NCBI GenBank assembly: GCA_018241405.1
Contig: JAFEDY010000022.1
Location: forward strand, 170,377 to 234,376
DNA length: 64,000 nt
Origin: Pseudomonadota bacterium
Lineage (GTDB): Bacteria; Pseudomonadota; Gammaproteobacteria; Burkholderiales; Burkholderiaceae_C
Direction of reading: 5' to 3'
The position numbers were made by a program, and so were the translations under genes. This document shows positions 44,409 through 55,355 of this stretch, one piece after another. The notes under the pieces are model-generated. The model was not told the DNA's origin, made no database searches, and saw only the letters and a program-made list of their open reading frames with translations. The first letter of the stretch is position 1; each line of letters starts with the position of its first letter.

Positions 44409-45098
44409 TCAGAACGTCAGCGTACGCACGCCCTGCGCCGTGCCCAGCAGGCACACCTGGGCCTTCTGGTGCGCAAACACGCCCACGGTGACCACGCCGG
44501 GCCACTGGTTCACCTCGCTCTCGAAGGCCAGTGGCTCGGCAATGGACAACCCGCGCACGTCCAGGATGTGCTGGCCGTTGTCGGTCACCAGCGCCTGACC
44601 GTCCTTCAGGCGCAGCGTGGCCTGCGCGCCCATGGCCGCAAAGCGGCGCGCAATCTGGGCGGCAGCCATGGGAATTACCTCCACCGGCAGGGGAAAGGCG
44701 CCCAGCGTCTGGACGAGCTTGGATTCGTCGGCGATACACACAAAGCGCTGCGCCAGCGCCGCCACGATCTTCTCGCGCGTGAGCGCCGCGCCGCCACCCT
44801 TGACCATGTGGCCCCGGCCGTCGATCTCATCCGCGCCGTCGATGTAAACCGCCAACGACTCCACCGCATTCGCGTCAAACACCGCAATGCCCAGCGCCTT
44901 GAGCCGCGCGGTGCTGGCCTCCGAGCTGGAAACGGCGCCGCGGATGCGATCCTTGATGGTCGCCAGCGCGTCGATGAACTTGTTGACCGTGGAGCCCGTA
45001 CCCACGCCCACGATCTCGCCGGGCACGACATAGTCCAGCGCGGCCCGGCCGACCAGGGTCTTGAGTTCGTCTTGGGAAAGGGATATGGGTGCAGTCAT
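44409..45098 (-). CDS. rpiA: ribose-5-phosphate isomerase A
   Basis: 229 aa from ATG 45098; a TTG further upstream adds nine residues without family support. Motifs: '[16 protein letters not shown]', '[27 protein letters not shown]' with the catalytic Asp/Glu/Lys region, and '[14 protein letters not shown]'. It interconverts ribose-5-phosphate and ribulose-5-phosphate in the pentose phosphate pathway. It is divergent from pyrD with 35 bp between the starts. Confidence 0.97.
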   Translation of the reverse strand: MTAPISLSQDELKTLVGRAALDYVVPGEIVGVGTGSTVNKFIDALATIKDRIRGAVSSSEASTARLKALGIAVFDANAVESLAVYIDGADEIDGRGHMVKGGGAALTREKIVAALAQRFVCIADESKLVQTLGAFPLPVEVIPMAAAQIARRFAAMGAQATLRLKDGQALVTDNGQHILDVRGLSIAEPLAFESEVNQWPGVVTVGVFAHQKAQVCLLGTAQGVRTLTF

Positions 45099-45133
45099 AG
45101 GGGAAAATCGCAAGTGAATCTGCAATTATCCCC

Positions 45134-46180
45134 ATGTCCCTACTCCCCTACGCCCTCGCCCGCCCTTTTCTCTTCGGCATGGATGCCGAAGCCGCCCACG
45201 AACTGACCATGGACATGCTGGCACGCGGCCAGCGCACCCCGCTGCAATGGGCCTGGTGCAACGAAACCGTGAGCGACCCCGTGCAGCTCGCGGGCCTGAC
45301 CTTCCCCAACCGCGTGGGACTGGCCGCGGGCCTCGACAAGAACGCGCGCTGCATTGACGCGCTGGCCGCCATGGGCTTTGGCTTTGTCGAGGTCGGCACC
45401 GTGACGCCCAAGGGCCAGCCCGGCAACCCCAGGCCGCGCATGTTCCGGCTGCCCGCGGCGCGCGCCCTCATCAACCGCCTGGGCTTCAACAACGAGGGGC
45501 TGGACGCCTTCATCGCCAACGTGAAGAAATCACAGGTGCGTGCCCAGGGCAAGCCCCTGCTCTTGGGCCTGAACATCGGCAAGAACGCCAGCACGCCCAT
45601 AGAACACGCGACGAGCGACTACCTTACCTGCCTGGAGGGCGTGTACCCACACGCCGACTATGTGACGGTGAACATCAGCTCGCCCAACACCCAGAACCTG
45701 CGGGCTCTGCAAAGCGACGAGGCGCTGGACGCGCTGCTCTCCGCGATTGCCGAACGCCGCGAGAAGCTGGCGAGCGCACAGGGCCGGCGCGTGCCCATCT
45801 TCGTGAAGATCGCCCCCGACCTGACCGAGGAGCAGGTCGCCGTGATTGCCGCCACGCTCACGCGCCACGGCATGGATGGCGTGATCGCCACCAACACCAC
45901 CATCACACGCGACGCCGTGCAGGGCCTGGCCCACGCGGGCGAGACCGGAGGCCTGAGCGGCGCGCCCGTGCTGGCGGCCAGCAACGCCGTCATCCGCCAG
46001 CTGCGCGCCGCACTGGGCCCGGCGTTTCCCATCATCGGCGTGGGCGGCGTGATGAGCGCGGAAGACGCCGTGAGCAAGATCCGCGCGGGCGCCGACGTGG
46101 TGCAGATCTACACCGGCCTGATCTACGAGGGCCCGGCCCTGGTCGGCCGCGCCGCCCGCGCCATCAAGGGCATGGACTGA
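45134..46180 (+). CDS. pyrD: dihydroorotate dehydrogenase (quinone), class 2
   Basis: 348 aa, class 2 size with the N-terminal membrane-associating helices. Motifs: '[44 protein letters not shown]', broken here only for description, plus the catalytic Ser region '[13 protein letters not shown]', 'VFVKIAPDL'-like '[13 protein letters not shown]' and the FMN phosphate site '[13 protein letters not shown]'. It oxidises dihydroorotate and feeds electrons to the quinone pool in pyrimidine synthesis. Confidence 0.97.
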   Translation: MSLLPYALARPFLFGMDAEAAHELTMDMLARGQRTPLQWAWCNETVSDPVQLAGLTFPNRVGLAAGLDKNARCIDALAAMGFGFVEVGTVTPKGQPGNPRPRMFRLPAARALINRLGFNNEGLDAFIANVKKSQVRAQGKPLLLGLNIGKNASTPIEHATSDYLTCLEGVYPHADYVTVNISSPNTQNLRALQSDEALDALLSAIAERREKLASAQGRRVPIFVKIAPDLTEEQVAVIAATLTRHGMDGVIATNTTITRDAVQGLAHAGETGGLSGAPVLAASNAVIRQLRAALGPAFPIIGVGGVMSAEDAVSKIRAGADVVQIYTGLIYEGPALVGRAARAIKGMD

Positions 46181-46195
46181 CCCCTGCCGAAAACA

Positions 46196-46220
46196 CAAGG
46201 GCCGCACATGGCGGCCCTTG
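46196..46220. terminator. perfect hairpin between convergent pyrD and yqjK-like gene
   Basis: CAAGGGCCGC and GCGGCCCTTG form a perfect 10-bp stem with a 5-nt loop, 16 bp after pyrD and 22 bp from the stop of the convergent gene. There is no T-run on either side, so it may be a weak bidirectional terminator or an mRNA end-protecting structure. Confidence 0.5.
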
Positions 46221-46241
46221 AAGATGGTAGATGGCAGCCGG

Positions 46242-46544
46242 TTACCTGCGCCGCATGCGCAAGACTGCGGGCAGCACCACGCCTGCCCATCGCATCACGC
46301 GGTTGGGTCCGGCCATGGCGGCGACGCCCAGCACGGCCGCAACGGCCACCGGGTGCAGGCGGGCAAAACTCGCAAGACGCGTGAGCAGCGGATCTGCAGG
46401 ATTCACGCGCCCCTGCGTGGCCCCTGCAGCGGCACGCGCCTGCCGCAAGGCATCGCGGCGCGCGCGCAGGCGCTCGCGCTGCGCCAGGATGCGGTCAAGC
46501 ACCTGTTGCTGTTCGGGCGTGGGCCGGGGTATGGTGGTCAGCAT
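46242..46544 (-). CDS. YqjK-like small basic protein
   Basis: 100 aa, Arg-rich N-terminal half ('AQRERLRARRDALRQARAAA') and a hydrophobic stretch ('LHPVAVAAVLGVAAMAG') before a basic tail. Size, composition and place behind the holin-like gene (start overlaps its stop by 1-4 bp) fit the YqjK position of the yqjD-yqjE-yqjK group. Function unknown. Confidence 0.75.
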   Translation of the reverse strand: MLTTIPRPTPEQQQVLDRILAQRERLRARRDALRQARAAAGATQGRVNPADPLLTRLASFARLHPVAVAAVLGVAAMAGPNRVMRWAGVVLPAVLRMRRR

Positions 46545-46948
46545 CAGACCTGCTCCTTGATCGCGCGCCAGTCCTGCAGCAACTCGCGCCGGGTGAGCGC
46601 AAAGGCGCTGTGCGCCTGGCGCGCCAGCGACAACAGGACCAGCAGCACGCCAACGCAGGCCAGGCACCACAGGCCCGCCAGAACCCAGGCCACCAGCGCA
46701 CGCTGGGGCGTGTCCCAGAACTGCACCAGCACGGCCGCCGACAGCAGCAGCAGGGTTACCACGGCCAGGGCGCCGAAGATGACCAGCAGCAGCGCCAGCA
46801 GCGCCAGGCGGCGCTTGTGCTCGGCCCATTCCAGGCGCGCAAGCTCCAGGCGGTCTTCCACCGCAAGCGTGCCCTCGGAAATGGCGGCGCGCCAACGCGC
46901 GGTCAAACCCTGCAGGTTCAGCAGCGAGGTCCAGTTCATGCGCGCCAT
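46544..46948 (-). CDS. YqjE-like inner-membrane protein (phage holin superfamily 3-6)
   Basis: 134 aa with two long membrane helices ('LALLALLLVIFGALAVVTLLLL' region, about residues 48-72, and 'LVAWVLAGLWCLACVGVLLVLL', about 83-105), described here only by position. The rest is an amphipathic charged N-terminus. It matches the actinobacterial/enterobacterial 'phage holin family' membrane proteins found with yqjD. Role unknown; not part of a prophage here. Confidence 0.8.
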   Translation of the reverse strand: MARMNWTSLLNLQGLTARWRAAISEGTLAVEDRLELARLEWAEHKRRLALLALLLVIFGALAVVTLLLLSAAVLVQFWDTPQRALVAWVLAGLWCLACVGVLLVLLSLARQAHSAFALTRRELLQDWRAIKEQV

Positions 46949-46972
46949 GGATGAACTACCGGCAGGCGGCGC

Positions 46973-47281
46973 TCAGCGGCGTGCCAGCAGAAAACCCACC
47001 AGCGCGCCCACGGCCATTGCCGCACTGGCGACGCGCCAGGGCTCATCGTGGGCATAGCGGTCGGCCGCGCGGGCAGCCTCCTTGGCCTGGTCGGCCGCCT
47101 GCTGGGCAGCGCGCACCGTGGCATCGCGCACGGTCTGCACGCCATCGTCGAGGCGCTGGCGCAGTTGTTTGATCTCGGGGATGCCGTCCAGATCACGGCT
47201 GGCCAGCAGGCCGCGCAGATCGCCGACGAGCTTCTCGAGCTCGCCCTGGGTGGTGGAGATGGTTTCGGATACGGAGGACAT
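46973..47281 (-). CDS. YqjD/ElaB-type DUF883 protein
   Basis: 102 aa from ATG 47281. A long amphipathic coiled region ('GELEKLVGDLRGLLASRD', 'QAADQAKEAARAADRYAHDEPW') ends in a single C-terminal membrane segment with a Gly motif ('AMAVGALVGFLLARR'). In E. coli such proteins anchor ribosomes to the inner membrane in stationary phase. First gene of a three-gene minus-strand operon. Confidence 0.88.
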   Translation of the reverse strand: MSSVSETISTTQGELEKLVGDLRGLLASRDLDGIPEIKQLRQRLDDGVQTVRDATVRAAQQAADQAKEAARAADRYAHDEPWRVASAAMAVGALVGFLLARR

Positions 47282-47433
47282 AAACAAGCCTTTCATAGCA
47301 GGAAACAACGGCAAGACGCCAGCCATGGCAAACATGTAGGCGGACGCTTCATCTTAGCCCAGCCAGGCGGTTTGCAACATGATTCATGGCTGCATGTGTG
47401 ATGTTTGGCCCACCACAAGCAGCGCGCCGCGCT

Positions 47434-48537
47434 TCATTGCCCCAGCATGTCCCGCACATGCGCGCCGATGGCCAGCGCGCTCGTCAGGCCGGGCGACTCG
47501 ATACCGAACAGATTGACCAGGCCGGCCACGCCATGCTGGCGCGGTCCCTGGATCAGGAAATCGGCCGCTGGCTCCTGTGGCCCATGGATCTTGGGGCGGA
47601 TGCCTGCATAGCCCGCTGCCAAAGCGCCATCGCGCAGGCCAGGCCAGTATTTGCGCACCTCGGCATAAAAGCCCTGGGCGCGGCCGGCGTCCACCACCAG
47701 GTCATCGGGGCCGGCGACCCATTGCACATCGGGCCCGAACTTGGCCTGGCCACCCAGGTCCAGCGTCAGGTGCACGCCCAACCCGGCGGCCTCAGGCACC
47801 GGGTAGATCAAATGGCTGAACGGCGCGCGGCCGGAGAGCGTGAAATAGTTGCCCTTGGCATATGCCGCGCGCGGCACCTGGGCGGGATCAAGGCCGACAA
47901 AGCGCCGCGCCAGGTCCGGCGCATGCAGGCCTGCCGCATTCACCACCGTGCGGGCACTGATGCGGGTACCGTCTTCCGCCTCAAGATGTATAGCGCCTGG
48001 CGCGCACTGGGCCAGCCCTAGCGGCGAATTCAACGCCAAAAGCCCGCCAGCGTTCTCCAGATCGCCGAGCAGCGCCAGCATGAGCGCGTGGCTGTCCACG
48101 ATGCCCGTGCTGGGCGACAGCAGTGCCGCCACGCATGCAAGCTCGGGCTCCAGCGCCCGTGCCTCGTCGCGGCTGAGCCATTGCAGGTCATGCACGCCAT
48201 TGGCGGCCGCGCGTTGCCTTATGCCGTCAAGCTGCGCCTGTTGCTGGGCCGAGGTCGCCACGATGAGTTTGCCGCAGCGCCGGTGCGGCAGTCCACGCTC
48301 GGCACAATACGCGTACAGCATGTCCTTGCCCTGCACGCACAGCCGCGCCTTGAGCGAGCCCTGGGGGTAGTAGATGCCGGCGTGAATCACCTCGCTGTTA
48401 CGCGAGCTGGTCTCCGTACCAATGGCGCTGGCCGCCTCCAGCACCATCACCTCGCGCCTTGCCAGGGCAAGCGCCCGCGCCACCGCCAGGCCCACCACGC
48501 CAGCGCCGACGACGACGCAATCCACCGTTTCGCTCAT
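47434..48537 (-). CDS. FAD-dependent oxidoreductase, LhgO-like (DAO family)
   Basis: 367 aa from ATG 48537. The N-terminal FAD-binding fold is '[20 protein letters not shown]'. '[24 protein letters not shown]' is the signature of L-2-hydroxyglutarate oxidase-like enzymes, and the C-terminal '[17 protein letters not shown]' completes the FAD site. Members oxidise 2-hydroxy acids such as L-2-hydroxyglutarate, passing electrons to quinone. The exact substrate is not proven. It lies just downstream of the tRNA terminator on the same strand. Confidence 0.88.
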   Translation of the reverse strand: MSETVDCVVVGAGVVGLAVARALALARREVMVLEAASAIGTETSSRNSEVIHAGIYYPQGSLKARLCVQGKDMLYAYCAERGLPHRRCGKLIVATSAQQQAQLDGIRQRAAANGVHDLQWLSRDEARALEPELACVAALLSPSTGIVDSHALMLALLGDLENAGGLLALNSPLGLAQCAPGAIHLEAEDGTRISARTVVNAAGLHAPDLARRFVGLDPAQVPRAAYAKGNYFTLSGRAPFSHLIYPVPEAAGLGVHLTLDLGGQAKFGPDVQWVAGPDDLVVDAGRAQGFYAEVRKYWPGLRDGALAAGYAGIRPKIHGPQEPAADFLIQGPRQHGVAGLVNLFGIESPGLTSALAIGAHVRDMLGQ

Positions 48538-48574
48538 GGCTCCGGCCCTCAAGGAGTTCACACCCACGCTACGC

Positions 48575-48610
48575 AAAAAACCCCTTGCAGGCGGGCCTTG
48601 CAAGGGGTTC
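48575..48610 (-). terminator. Rho-independent terminator of the tRNA-Val pair
   Basis: On the minus strand AACCCCTTGCA pairs with TGCAAGGGGTT and is followed by TTTTTT. It starts a few bases after the CCA end of the second tRNA gene. Confidence 0.85.
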
Positions 48611-48613
48611 AAG

Positions 48614-48688
48614 TGGTGGGCGATACATGGATCGAACATGTGACCCCTGCCGTGTGAAGGCAGTGCTCTACCGCTGAGCTAATCGCCC
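48614..48688 (-). tRNA. tRNA-Val (anticodon CAC)
   Basis: 75 nt including encoded CCA. Acceptor stem GGGCGAT / ATCGCCC, D-arm TTAGCTCAGCGGTAGAGC, anticodon stem-loop CTGCC-TTCACAC-GGCAG with anticodon CAC, T-loop TTCGATCC. It reads the GUG codon. Second of two tandem copies. Confidence 0.95.
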
Positions 48689-48723
48689 CAAGCTTCGAAC
48701 CGATAGGCCGAAGCTTGAAAAAC

Positions 48724-48798
48724 TGGTGGGTGATACATGGATCGAACATGTGACCCCTGCCGTGTGAAGGCAGTGCTCTACCGCTGAGCTAATCACCC
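48724..48798 (-). tRNA. tRNA-Val (anticodon CAC), tandem copy
   Basis: 75 nt with encoded CCA, identical to its neighbour except in the acceptor stem: GGGTGAT / ATCACCC, so pair 4-69 is U-A instead of C-G. Anticodon CAC. The two genes are 35 bp apart and share one downstream terminator. Confidence 0.95.
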
Positions 48799-48836
48799 GT
48801 TGCCGCTATTGCGACAGCCCGTAATTATGGCATAGC

Positions 48837-49553
48837 TTATTGCACGCCCGAGAGAGTTCGCCAAATTGTTTTGCCACCGCTCGATTTGTCAATCTGCCCA
48901 AGCAGGCTTTCATGCTCGGCCAGTTCCTGGTCGTTGGCGGCCAGCACGGGCAGCGTGAGTGCACTCAGGTCGATGGCCGCGATCTTCACGCCGCCCTCGC
49001 CCTCGGCCGCTTCGTCCATGATCAGGAGCGCGTCCTGCCCACGGGTCAGGTTGATGTAGACGTCGGCCAGCAGTTCGGCATCGAGCAGGGCGCCGTGCAG
49101 CGTGCGGCCGGAGTTGTCCACCTCCAGCCGGTCGCACAGCGCATCCAGCGAGTTGCGCTTGCCTGGGAACATCTCCTTGGCCATGGCCAGGGTGTCGGTA
49201 ATGCTGTCCACATGCGTGGCCAGGGGCGGCAGGCCGACGAGTTCCAGCTCCTTGTTGAGGAAGCCGACGTCGAAGCTCGCGTTGTGGATGATGAGTTCGG
49301 CGCCCTGCAGGTATTGCAGGATGTCCTGTACGCAATCGGCAAACTTGGGCTTGTCCTTGAGGAATTCGTTGCTGATACCGTGGACCCTGAGCGCGTCTTC
49401 GTGGCTGTCGCGCCCGGGGTTGAAGTACAGGTGCAGGTTGTTGCCCGTCAGCTTGCGGTTCTGCAGTTCCACGCAGCCCAGTTCGATGATGCGGTCGCCA
49501 CCCTCGGCCGAGAGGCCGGTGGTTTCGGTGTCCAGCACGATCTGGCGCGTCAT
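48837..49553 (-). CDS. dnaQ: DNA polymerase III epsilon subunit (proofreading exonuclease)
   Basis: 238 aa from ATG 49553. DEDDh exonuclease motifs: 'VLDTETTGLSAEGGDRIIELG' (Exo I, described by its DTETTG core), 'IIHNASFDVGFLN' (Exo II) and 'LHGALLDAELLADVY' (Exo III with His and Asp). The C-terminal tail binds the polymerase alpha subunit. It removes misincorporated nucleotides during replication. It lies 85 bp downstream of fdx on the same strand. Confidence 0.96.
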   Translation of the reverse strand: MTRQIVLDTETTGLSAEGGDRIIELGCVELQNRKLTGNNLHLYFNPGRDSHEDALRVHGISNEFLKDKPKFADCVQDILQYLQGAELIIHNASFDVGFLNKELELVGLPPLATHVDSITDTLAMAKEMFPGKRNSLDALCDRLEVDNSGRTLHGALLDAELLADVYINLTRGQDALLIMDEAAEGEGGVKIAAIDLSALTLPVLAANDQELAEHESLLGQIDKSSGGKTIWRTLSGVQ

Positions 49554-49638
49554 ACATGCCCCCACGCTCGGCACTTCGTGTCCTCGCTGCCTCCCAAGGG
49601 GGCGCGAGCTTGCTTGGGGCGGCCCGGCGCTGCGCTCA

Positions 49639-49977
49639 TCAGTGGTTCTCCTTGGCGTGGTTGATGGTGTATTTGGGGATTTCCACCGTCACGTCGCTCT
49701 GCGCCAGGATGGCCTGGCAGGACAGGCGCGACTGCGGCTCCAGGCCCCAGGCGCGGTCGAGCAAATCCTCTTCCTCTTCCTCGGCCTCGTTGAGTGAGGC
49801 GTATCCCTGGCGCACGATGACGTGGCAGGTGGTGCAGGCGCAGCTCATGTCGCAGGCGTGCTCGATCTTGATGTCGTTGTCCAGCAGCGCCTCGCAGATG
49901 CTGGTGCCGGCGGGCGCGGTGATTTCGGCACCCTCGGGACAGTATTCGTGATGGGGCAGGATTTTGATGACGGGCAT
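49639..49977 (-). CDS. fdx: ISC-type [2Fe-2S] ferredoxin
   Basis: 112 aa from ATG 49977. Cluster ligands: C-x5-C-x2-C in 'HACDMSCACTTCHVIV' and a fourth Cys in 'SRLSCQAIL', the adrenodoxin-like pattern. A run of acidic residues ('NEAEEEEEDLLDRAWGLE') is the usual docking patch. It donates electrons during iron-sulfur cluster assembly on IscU. Last gene of the isc cluster. Confidence 0.96.
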   Translation of the reverse strand: MPVIKILPHHEYCPEGAEITAPAGTSICEALLDNDIKIEHACDMSCACTTCHVIVRQGYASLNEAEEEEEDLLDRAWGLEPQSRLSCQAILAQSDVTVEIPKYTINHAKENH

Positions 49978-50002
49978 GTGGGCCAGGAATTTTTTATAGA
50001 GA

Positions 50003-51871
<1,869 letters not shown>

Positions 51872-51907
51872 GGGATGGATCAGGGGCAAAGGGGTGAAGG
51901 CAACCTG

Positions 51908-52426
51908 CTATTGTCCCAGTTGCTCGCGGCGCACATCGATGTCATGCGCAAATCGCGCAATGAACATGAGGGATCTGACCTCGCGCGCGGCGCCGGCCCA
52001 ATCCTGCTGCGCGTCGATCAGTTCGCCGCAGCGGGCCAGGGCGGCCGTGCGTGCGGCCTGCGTCTCGTCGTCCAGCGCGTCGAGGTCGGCGCTGCTTGCC
52101 GCCTCGTCCAACGCCTCGCGCCACTCTATCTGCTGCATCAGGAAGGCCGCGGGCATGGCCGTGTTGTCCTCGGCGCGTATCGGCGCACCATGCAGCTCGC
52201 ACAGATAGGCGGCACGTTTGAGCGGGTCCTTGAGCCGCTGGTAGGCCTCGTTGATGCGCACCGACCACTGCATGGCCACGCGCTGCGCCGCCGCGCCCTG
52301 GGCGGCAAAGCGGTCGGGATGGGCCTCGCGCTGCAGATCCTTCCAGCGCGCATCCAGCGCGGCGCGATCCTGCGCGAAGCGGCGCGGCAGGCCAAAGAGT
52401 TCAAAGTCGTCGGATTGCAGGTTCAT
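51908..52426 (-). CDS. hscB: Fe-S assembly J-type co-chaperone
   Basis: 172 aa. The N-terminal J domain carries the HPD motif in 'REAHPDRFAAQGAAAQR', and the C-terminal three-helix bundle binds IscU ('LIDAQQDWAGAAREVRSLMF'). It delivers IscU to HscA. A terminator-like hairpin lies immediately upstream of its start. Confidence 0.95.
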   Translation of the reverse strand: MNLQSDDFELFGLPRRFAQDRAALDARWKDLQREAHPDRFAAQGAAAQRVAMQWSVRINEAYQRLKDPLKRAAYLCELHGAPIRAEDNTAMPAAFLMQQIEWREALDEAASSADLDALDDETQAARTAALARCGELIDAQQDWAGAAREVRSLMFIARFAHDIDVRREQLGQ

Positions 52427-52432
52427 GGCAAT

Positions 52433-52466
52433 AAAAAACCGCCAGCGCGGCGGGCGATGGCGGTTG
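52433..52466 (-). terminator. terminator-like hairpin inside the isc cluster, before hscB
   Basis: On the minus strand AACCGCCA pairs with TGGCGGTT around a GC-rich loop, followed by TTTT, between the iscA stop (52487) and the hscB start (52426). It would reduce read-through from iscRSUA into hscBA-fdx. Confidence 0.65.
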
Positions 52467-52486
52467 ACTGGGGTGCTATGGCAGCT

Positions 52487-52810
52487 TCAGACGCGGAAGC
52501 TCTCTCCGCAGCCGCAGCGGTCGCGCTCGTTGGGATTGATGAAGCGAAAGCCCTCATTGAGGCCCTCGCGCACAAAGTCGAGCTCGGTGCCGTCGATATA
52601 GGCCAGGCTCTTGGGATCGATCAGCACCTTGACGCCGTGGTTCTCGAAAACAACATCCTCGGGAGCCTGCTCGTCCACATATTCGAGCTTGTAGGCCAGG
52701 CCCGAACAACCCGTGGTCTTAACGCCCAGGCGCACGCCCACACCCTTGCCGCGACGGGCGAGGTAGCGGGTCACATGCCGGGCGGCGGCTTCGGTCAGCG
52801 TGATGGCCAT
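52487..52810 (-). CDS. iscA: A-type iron-sulfur cluster carrier
   Basis: 107 aa. The three conserved Cys are in '[16 protein letters not shown]' and '[10 protein letters not shown]', the A-type carrier pattern. It accepts clusters, mainly 4Fe-4S, for delivery to apo-enzymes. It starts 7 bp after the iscU stop. Confidence 0.96.
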   Translation of the reverse strand: MAITLTEAAARHVTRYLARRGKGVGVRLGVKTTGCSGLAYKLEYVDEQAPEDVVFENHGVKVLIDPKSLAYIDGTELDFVREGLNEGFRFINPNERDRCGCGESFRV

Positions 52811-52817
52811 GGTCGTG

Positions 52818-53219
52818 TCAGGCGGCTTCCACGGCCGCGTCGTGCTTGGCTTTGTAGTCGCTCACGGCCGCCTTGATAGCATCCTCGGCCAGGATGGAGC
52901 AATGGATCTTGACGGGTGGCAGCGCCAGTTCTTCGGCGATCTGACTGTTCTTCAGGGCCGCAGCCTCGTCCAGCGTCTTGCCCTTGACCCATTCGGTCAC
53001 CAGCGACGACGAGGCGATGGCCGAGCCGCAGCCGTAGGTCTTGAAGCGCGCGTCCTCGATCACGCCGGTGTCGGGGTTGACCTTGATCTGCAGCTTCATC
53101 ACGTCACCGCAGGCGGGCGCGCCCACCATGCCGGTGCCCACCGAGTCGTCGCCCTTGTCGAACGAACCGACGTTGCGCGGGTTCTCGTAATGGTCAATCA
53201 CTTTGTCGGAATAGGCCAT
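52818..53219 (-). CDS. iscU: iron-sulfur cluster scaffold protein
   Basis: 133 aa. The three ligand Cys lie in '[12 protein letters not shown]', '[13 protein letters not shown]' and '[12 protein letters not shown]', with the LPPVK HscA-recognition motif just before the last. It is the scaffold on which IscS sulfur and iron form the cluster. Confidence 0.97.
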   Translation of the reverse strand: MAYSDKVIDHYENPRNVGSFDKGDDSVGTGMVGAPACGDVMKLQIKVNPDTGVIEDARFKTYGCGSAIASSSLVTEWVKGKTLDEAAALKNSQIAEELALPPVKIHCSILAEDAIKAAVSDYKAKHDAAVEAA

Positions 53220-53234
53220 GATTTACTCCTGATT

Positions 53235-53279
53235 TGATAGCTTCCAGCGCTTTACATACAATGGCTAGAGGCCGATTTG
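53235..53279 (+). repeat. interspersed repeat copy between iscS and iscU
   Basis: TGATAGCTTCCAGCGCTTTA, then TAGAGGCCGATTTGA. The same layout recurs at 59502-59550 (TGATAGCTCCCAGCGCTTTA, then TAGAGCCCTATTTTC). Confidence 0.65.
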
Positions 53280-53289
53280 ATACAAATTT

Positions 53290-54510
53290 TTAGTGCGCAG
53301 CCCACTGGATGGTGCTCAAGTCCACACCGTCCTGGTACATCTCCCACAGGGGGCTCAGCTCACGCAGCTTGGCCACGTTGTGGCGGATGGTGCTGATCGC
53401 GTAGTCGATCTCTTCCTCGGTGGTGAAGCGGCCTATGGTCATGCGCAGGCTGCTGTGCGCCAGCTCGTCGCTGCGGCCCAGCGCGCGCAGCACATAGCTG
53501 GGCTCCAGGCTGGCCGAGGTGCAGGCCGAGCCGCTGGAGACCGCCAGGCCCTTGATGCCCATGATCAGCGACTCGCCCTCGACGTAGTTGAAGCTCATGT
53601 TCAGGTTCTGCGGCACGCGGCGCTCCATGCTGCCGTTGATGAACACCTGCTCAATGTCCTTCAAGCCGTCGAGCAGGCGCTGCTGCAAGGCCTGGGCCTT
53701 GGCGTTCACCTCGTTCATCTCCAGCTTGATGATGCGGAAGGCCTCGCCCATGCCGACGATCTGGTGCGTGGGCAGCGTGCCCGAGCGCATGCCGCGCTCA
53801 TGGCCGCCGCCGTGGATCTGCGCCTCCAGGCGCACGCGGGGCTTCCTGCGCACGTACAGCGCGCCCACGCCCTTGGGGCCATAGGTCTTGTGCGCGGTCA
53901 TGCTCATGAGGTCGATGGGCAGTTGGGCCAGGTCGATCTCTACGCGGCCGGTCGCCTGCGCCGCGTCCACATGCAGCAGGATGCCCTTCTCGCGGCAGAT
54001 GGCGCCGATGGCGGGAATGTCCTGGATCACGCCGATCTCGTTGTTCACGAACAGCACGCTGACCAGGATGGTGTCGGGGCGCAGGGCGGCCTTGAAGGCC
54101 TCCAGGTCGAGCAGGCCATCGGGCTGCACGTCCATGTAGGTCACCTCGAAGCCCTGGCGCTCCAGCTCGCGCATGGTGTCCAGCACGGCCTTGTGCTCAG
54201 TCTTGAGCGTGATGAGGTGCTTGCCCTTGCCCTGGTAGAAATGCGCCGCGCCCTTGAGCGCCAGGTTGATGGACTCGGTCGCGCCGCTGGTCCAGACGAT
54301 CTCGCGCGGGTCGGCGCCTATCAGGTCGGCCACATGGCCACGGGCCTTTTCGATGGCCTCCTCGGCCTCCCAGCCCCAGGCATGGCTGCGCGATGCGGCG
54401 TTGCCGAAATGCTCGCGCAGCCAGGGCACCATGGCATCCACCACACGGGGATCGACCGGGGTGGTGGCGCCGTAGTCAAGGTAAATGGGGAAATGCGGAG
54501 TCATGTCCAT
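53290..54510 (-). CDS. iscS: cysteine desulfurase
   Basis: 406 aa, PLP-dependent. The PLP-binding Lys lies in '[15 protein letters not shown]', the persulfide-carrying Cys in '[16 protein letters not shown]'. It takes sulfur from cysteine for Fe-S clusters and tRNA thiolation. ATG 54510 or the ATG two codons later could be used. It follows iscR by 63 bp. Confidence 0.97.
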   Translation of the reverse strand: MDMTPHFPIYLDYGATTPVDPRVVDAMVPWLREHFGNAASRSHAWGWEAEEAIEKARGHVADLIGADPREIVWTSGATESINLALKGAAHFYQGKGKHLITLKTEHKAVLDTMRELERQGFEVTYMDVQPDGLLDLEAFKAALRPDTILVSVLFVNNEIGVIQDIPAIGAICREKGILLHVDAAQATGRVEIDLAQLPIDLMSMTAHKTYGPKGVGALYVRRKPRVRLEAQIHGGGHERGMRSGTLPTHQIVGMGEAFRIIKLEMNEVNAKAQALQQRLLDGLKDIEQVFINGSMERRVPQNLNMSFNYVEGESLIMGIKGLAVSSGSACTSASLEPSYVLRALGRSDELAHSSLRMTIGRFTTEEEIDYAISTIRHNVAKLRELSPLWEMYQDGVDLSTIQWAAH

Positions 54511-54573
54511 GGCTGGCTCAAATAAATAGCGCTGACTGGCGAAAGGTTAAATCAAACGGAAATGCGCCGAAGC

Positions 54574-55110
54574 TCAGGACTTGGCGAAGGCATTGCCCAA
54601 TGCAAACACCGAGTTGGGTGCGTTCACGCGGATGGGCTTGACCACCGGCGTGGTCGAAATGGCGCGGCGCGCGACAGGCTTGTCCTCGATCTGCACGCCC
54701 TTGGCGAGCTGGTCGTCCACCAGCTTTTGCAGCGTGACAGAGTCGAGGAACTCCACCATGCGCTGGTTCAGCGAGGCCCACAGCTCATGCGTCATGCAGC
54801 GACCCGCCTCGCCCAGGCAATTTTCCTTGCCCCCACATTGCGTGGCGTCAATGGGCTCGTCCACGGAGACGATGATGTCGGCCACGGTAATATCGCCGGC
54901 CTTGCGTGCCAGGGTATAGCCGCCGCCGGGGCCGCGCGTGGACTCCACCAGTTCGTGGCGGCGCAGCTTGCCGAACAGCTGCTCCAGGTAGGACAGCGAA
55001 ATTTGCTGGCGCTGGCTGATGGCGGCCAGCGTGACCGGGCCGTTGTTCTGGCGCAGCGCCAGATCGATCATGGCAGTGACCGCAAAACGGCCTTTGGTAG
55101 TGAGACGCAT
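54574..55110 (-). CDS. iscR: Rrf2-family regulator of the isc operon
   Basis: 178 aa. The N-terminal winged helix is 'MRLTTKGRFAVTAMIDLALR', with the recognition helix in 'ISLSYLEQLFGKLR'. The three cluster Cys are in 'CGGKENCLGEAGRCMTHELW', with the conserved His two residues after Met. [2Fe-2S]-IscR normally represses its own operon. A matching site is seen at 55253-55277. Confidence 0.96.
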   Translation of the reverse strand: MRLTTKGRFAVTAMIDLALRQNNGPVTLAAISQRQQISLSYLEQLFGKLRRHELVESTRGPGGGYTLARKAGDITVADIIVSVDEPIDATQCGGKENCLGEAGRCMTHELWASLNQRMVEFLDSVTLQKLVDDQLAKGVQIEDKPVARRAISTTPVVKPIRVNAPNSVFALGNAFAKS

Positions 55111-55252
55111 CGCAAGCTCCTTGTCTAGGCTAGATCGTTGTCAGAACGCCGTGCGCATGGCCCGAACCATGCCGCGGCACCGTCTCCGCTCTTTCCACGG
55201 AGCGTGGCAGCGCAACCGCCGCCCCAGAAGCCCTGTCTTTCGCAAAGGCTTA

Positions 55253-55281
55253 ATAGTTGAGTAACTGGTGGGAGTATAGCA
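55253..55281 (-). promoter_or_regulatory. iscR promoter with overlapping IscR type-1-like site
   Basis: On the minus strand an extended -10 (TGC-TATACT, 55281-55273) overlaps a 25-nt site (55277-55253) starting ATACTC and ending CTCAACTAT. It agrees with the published IscR type-1 consensus at about 17 of 25 positions, with both outer arms well kept. Autorepression by holo-IscR is expected. By-eye match only. Confidence 0.6.
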
Positions 55282-55355
55282 CAAATCCCTAGCAGTTTTG
55301 TCGGGTAACAAGACTGACTAGTCGCGATTTCTCCTGCGCGGTCGCCATTTCGCGC

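Noticed and set aside
53293..54525. 410-codon frame antisense to iscS
   Set aside because: His/Ala/Val-rich shadow; iscS is unambiguous on the other strand.
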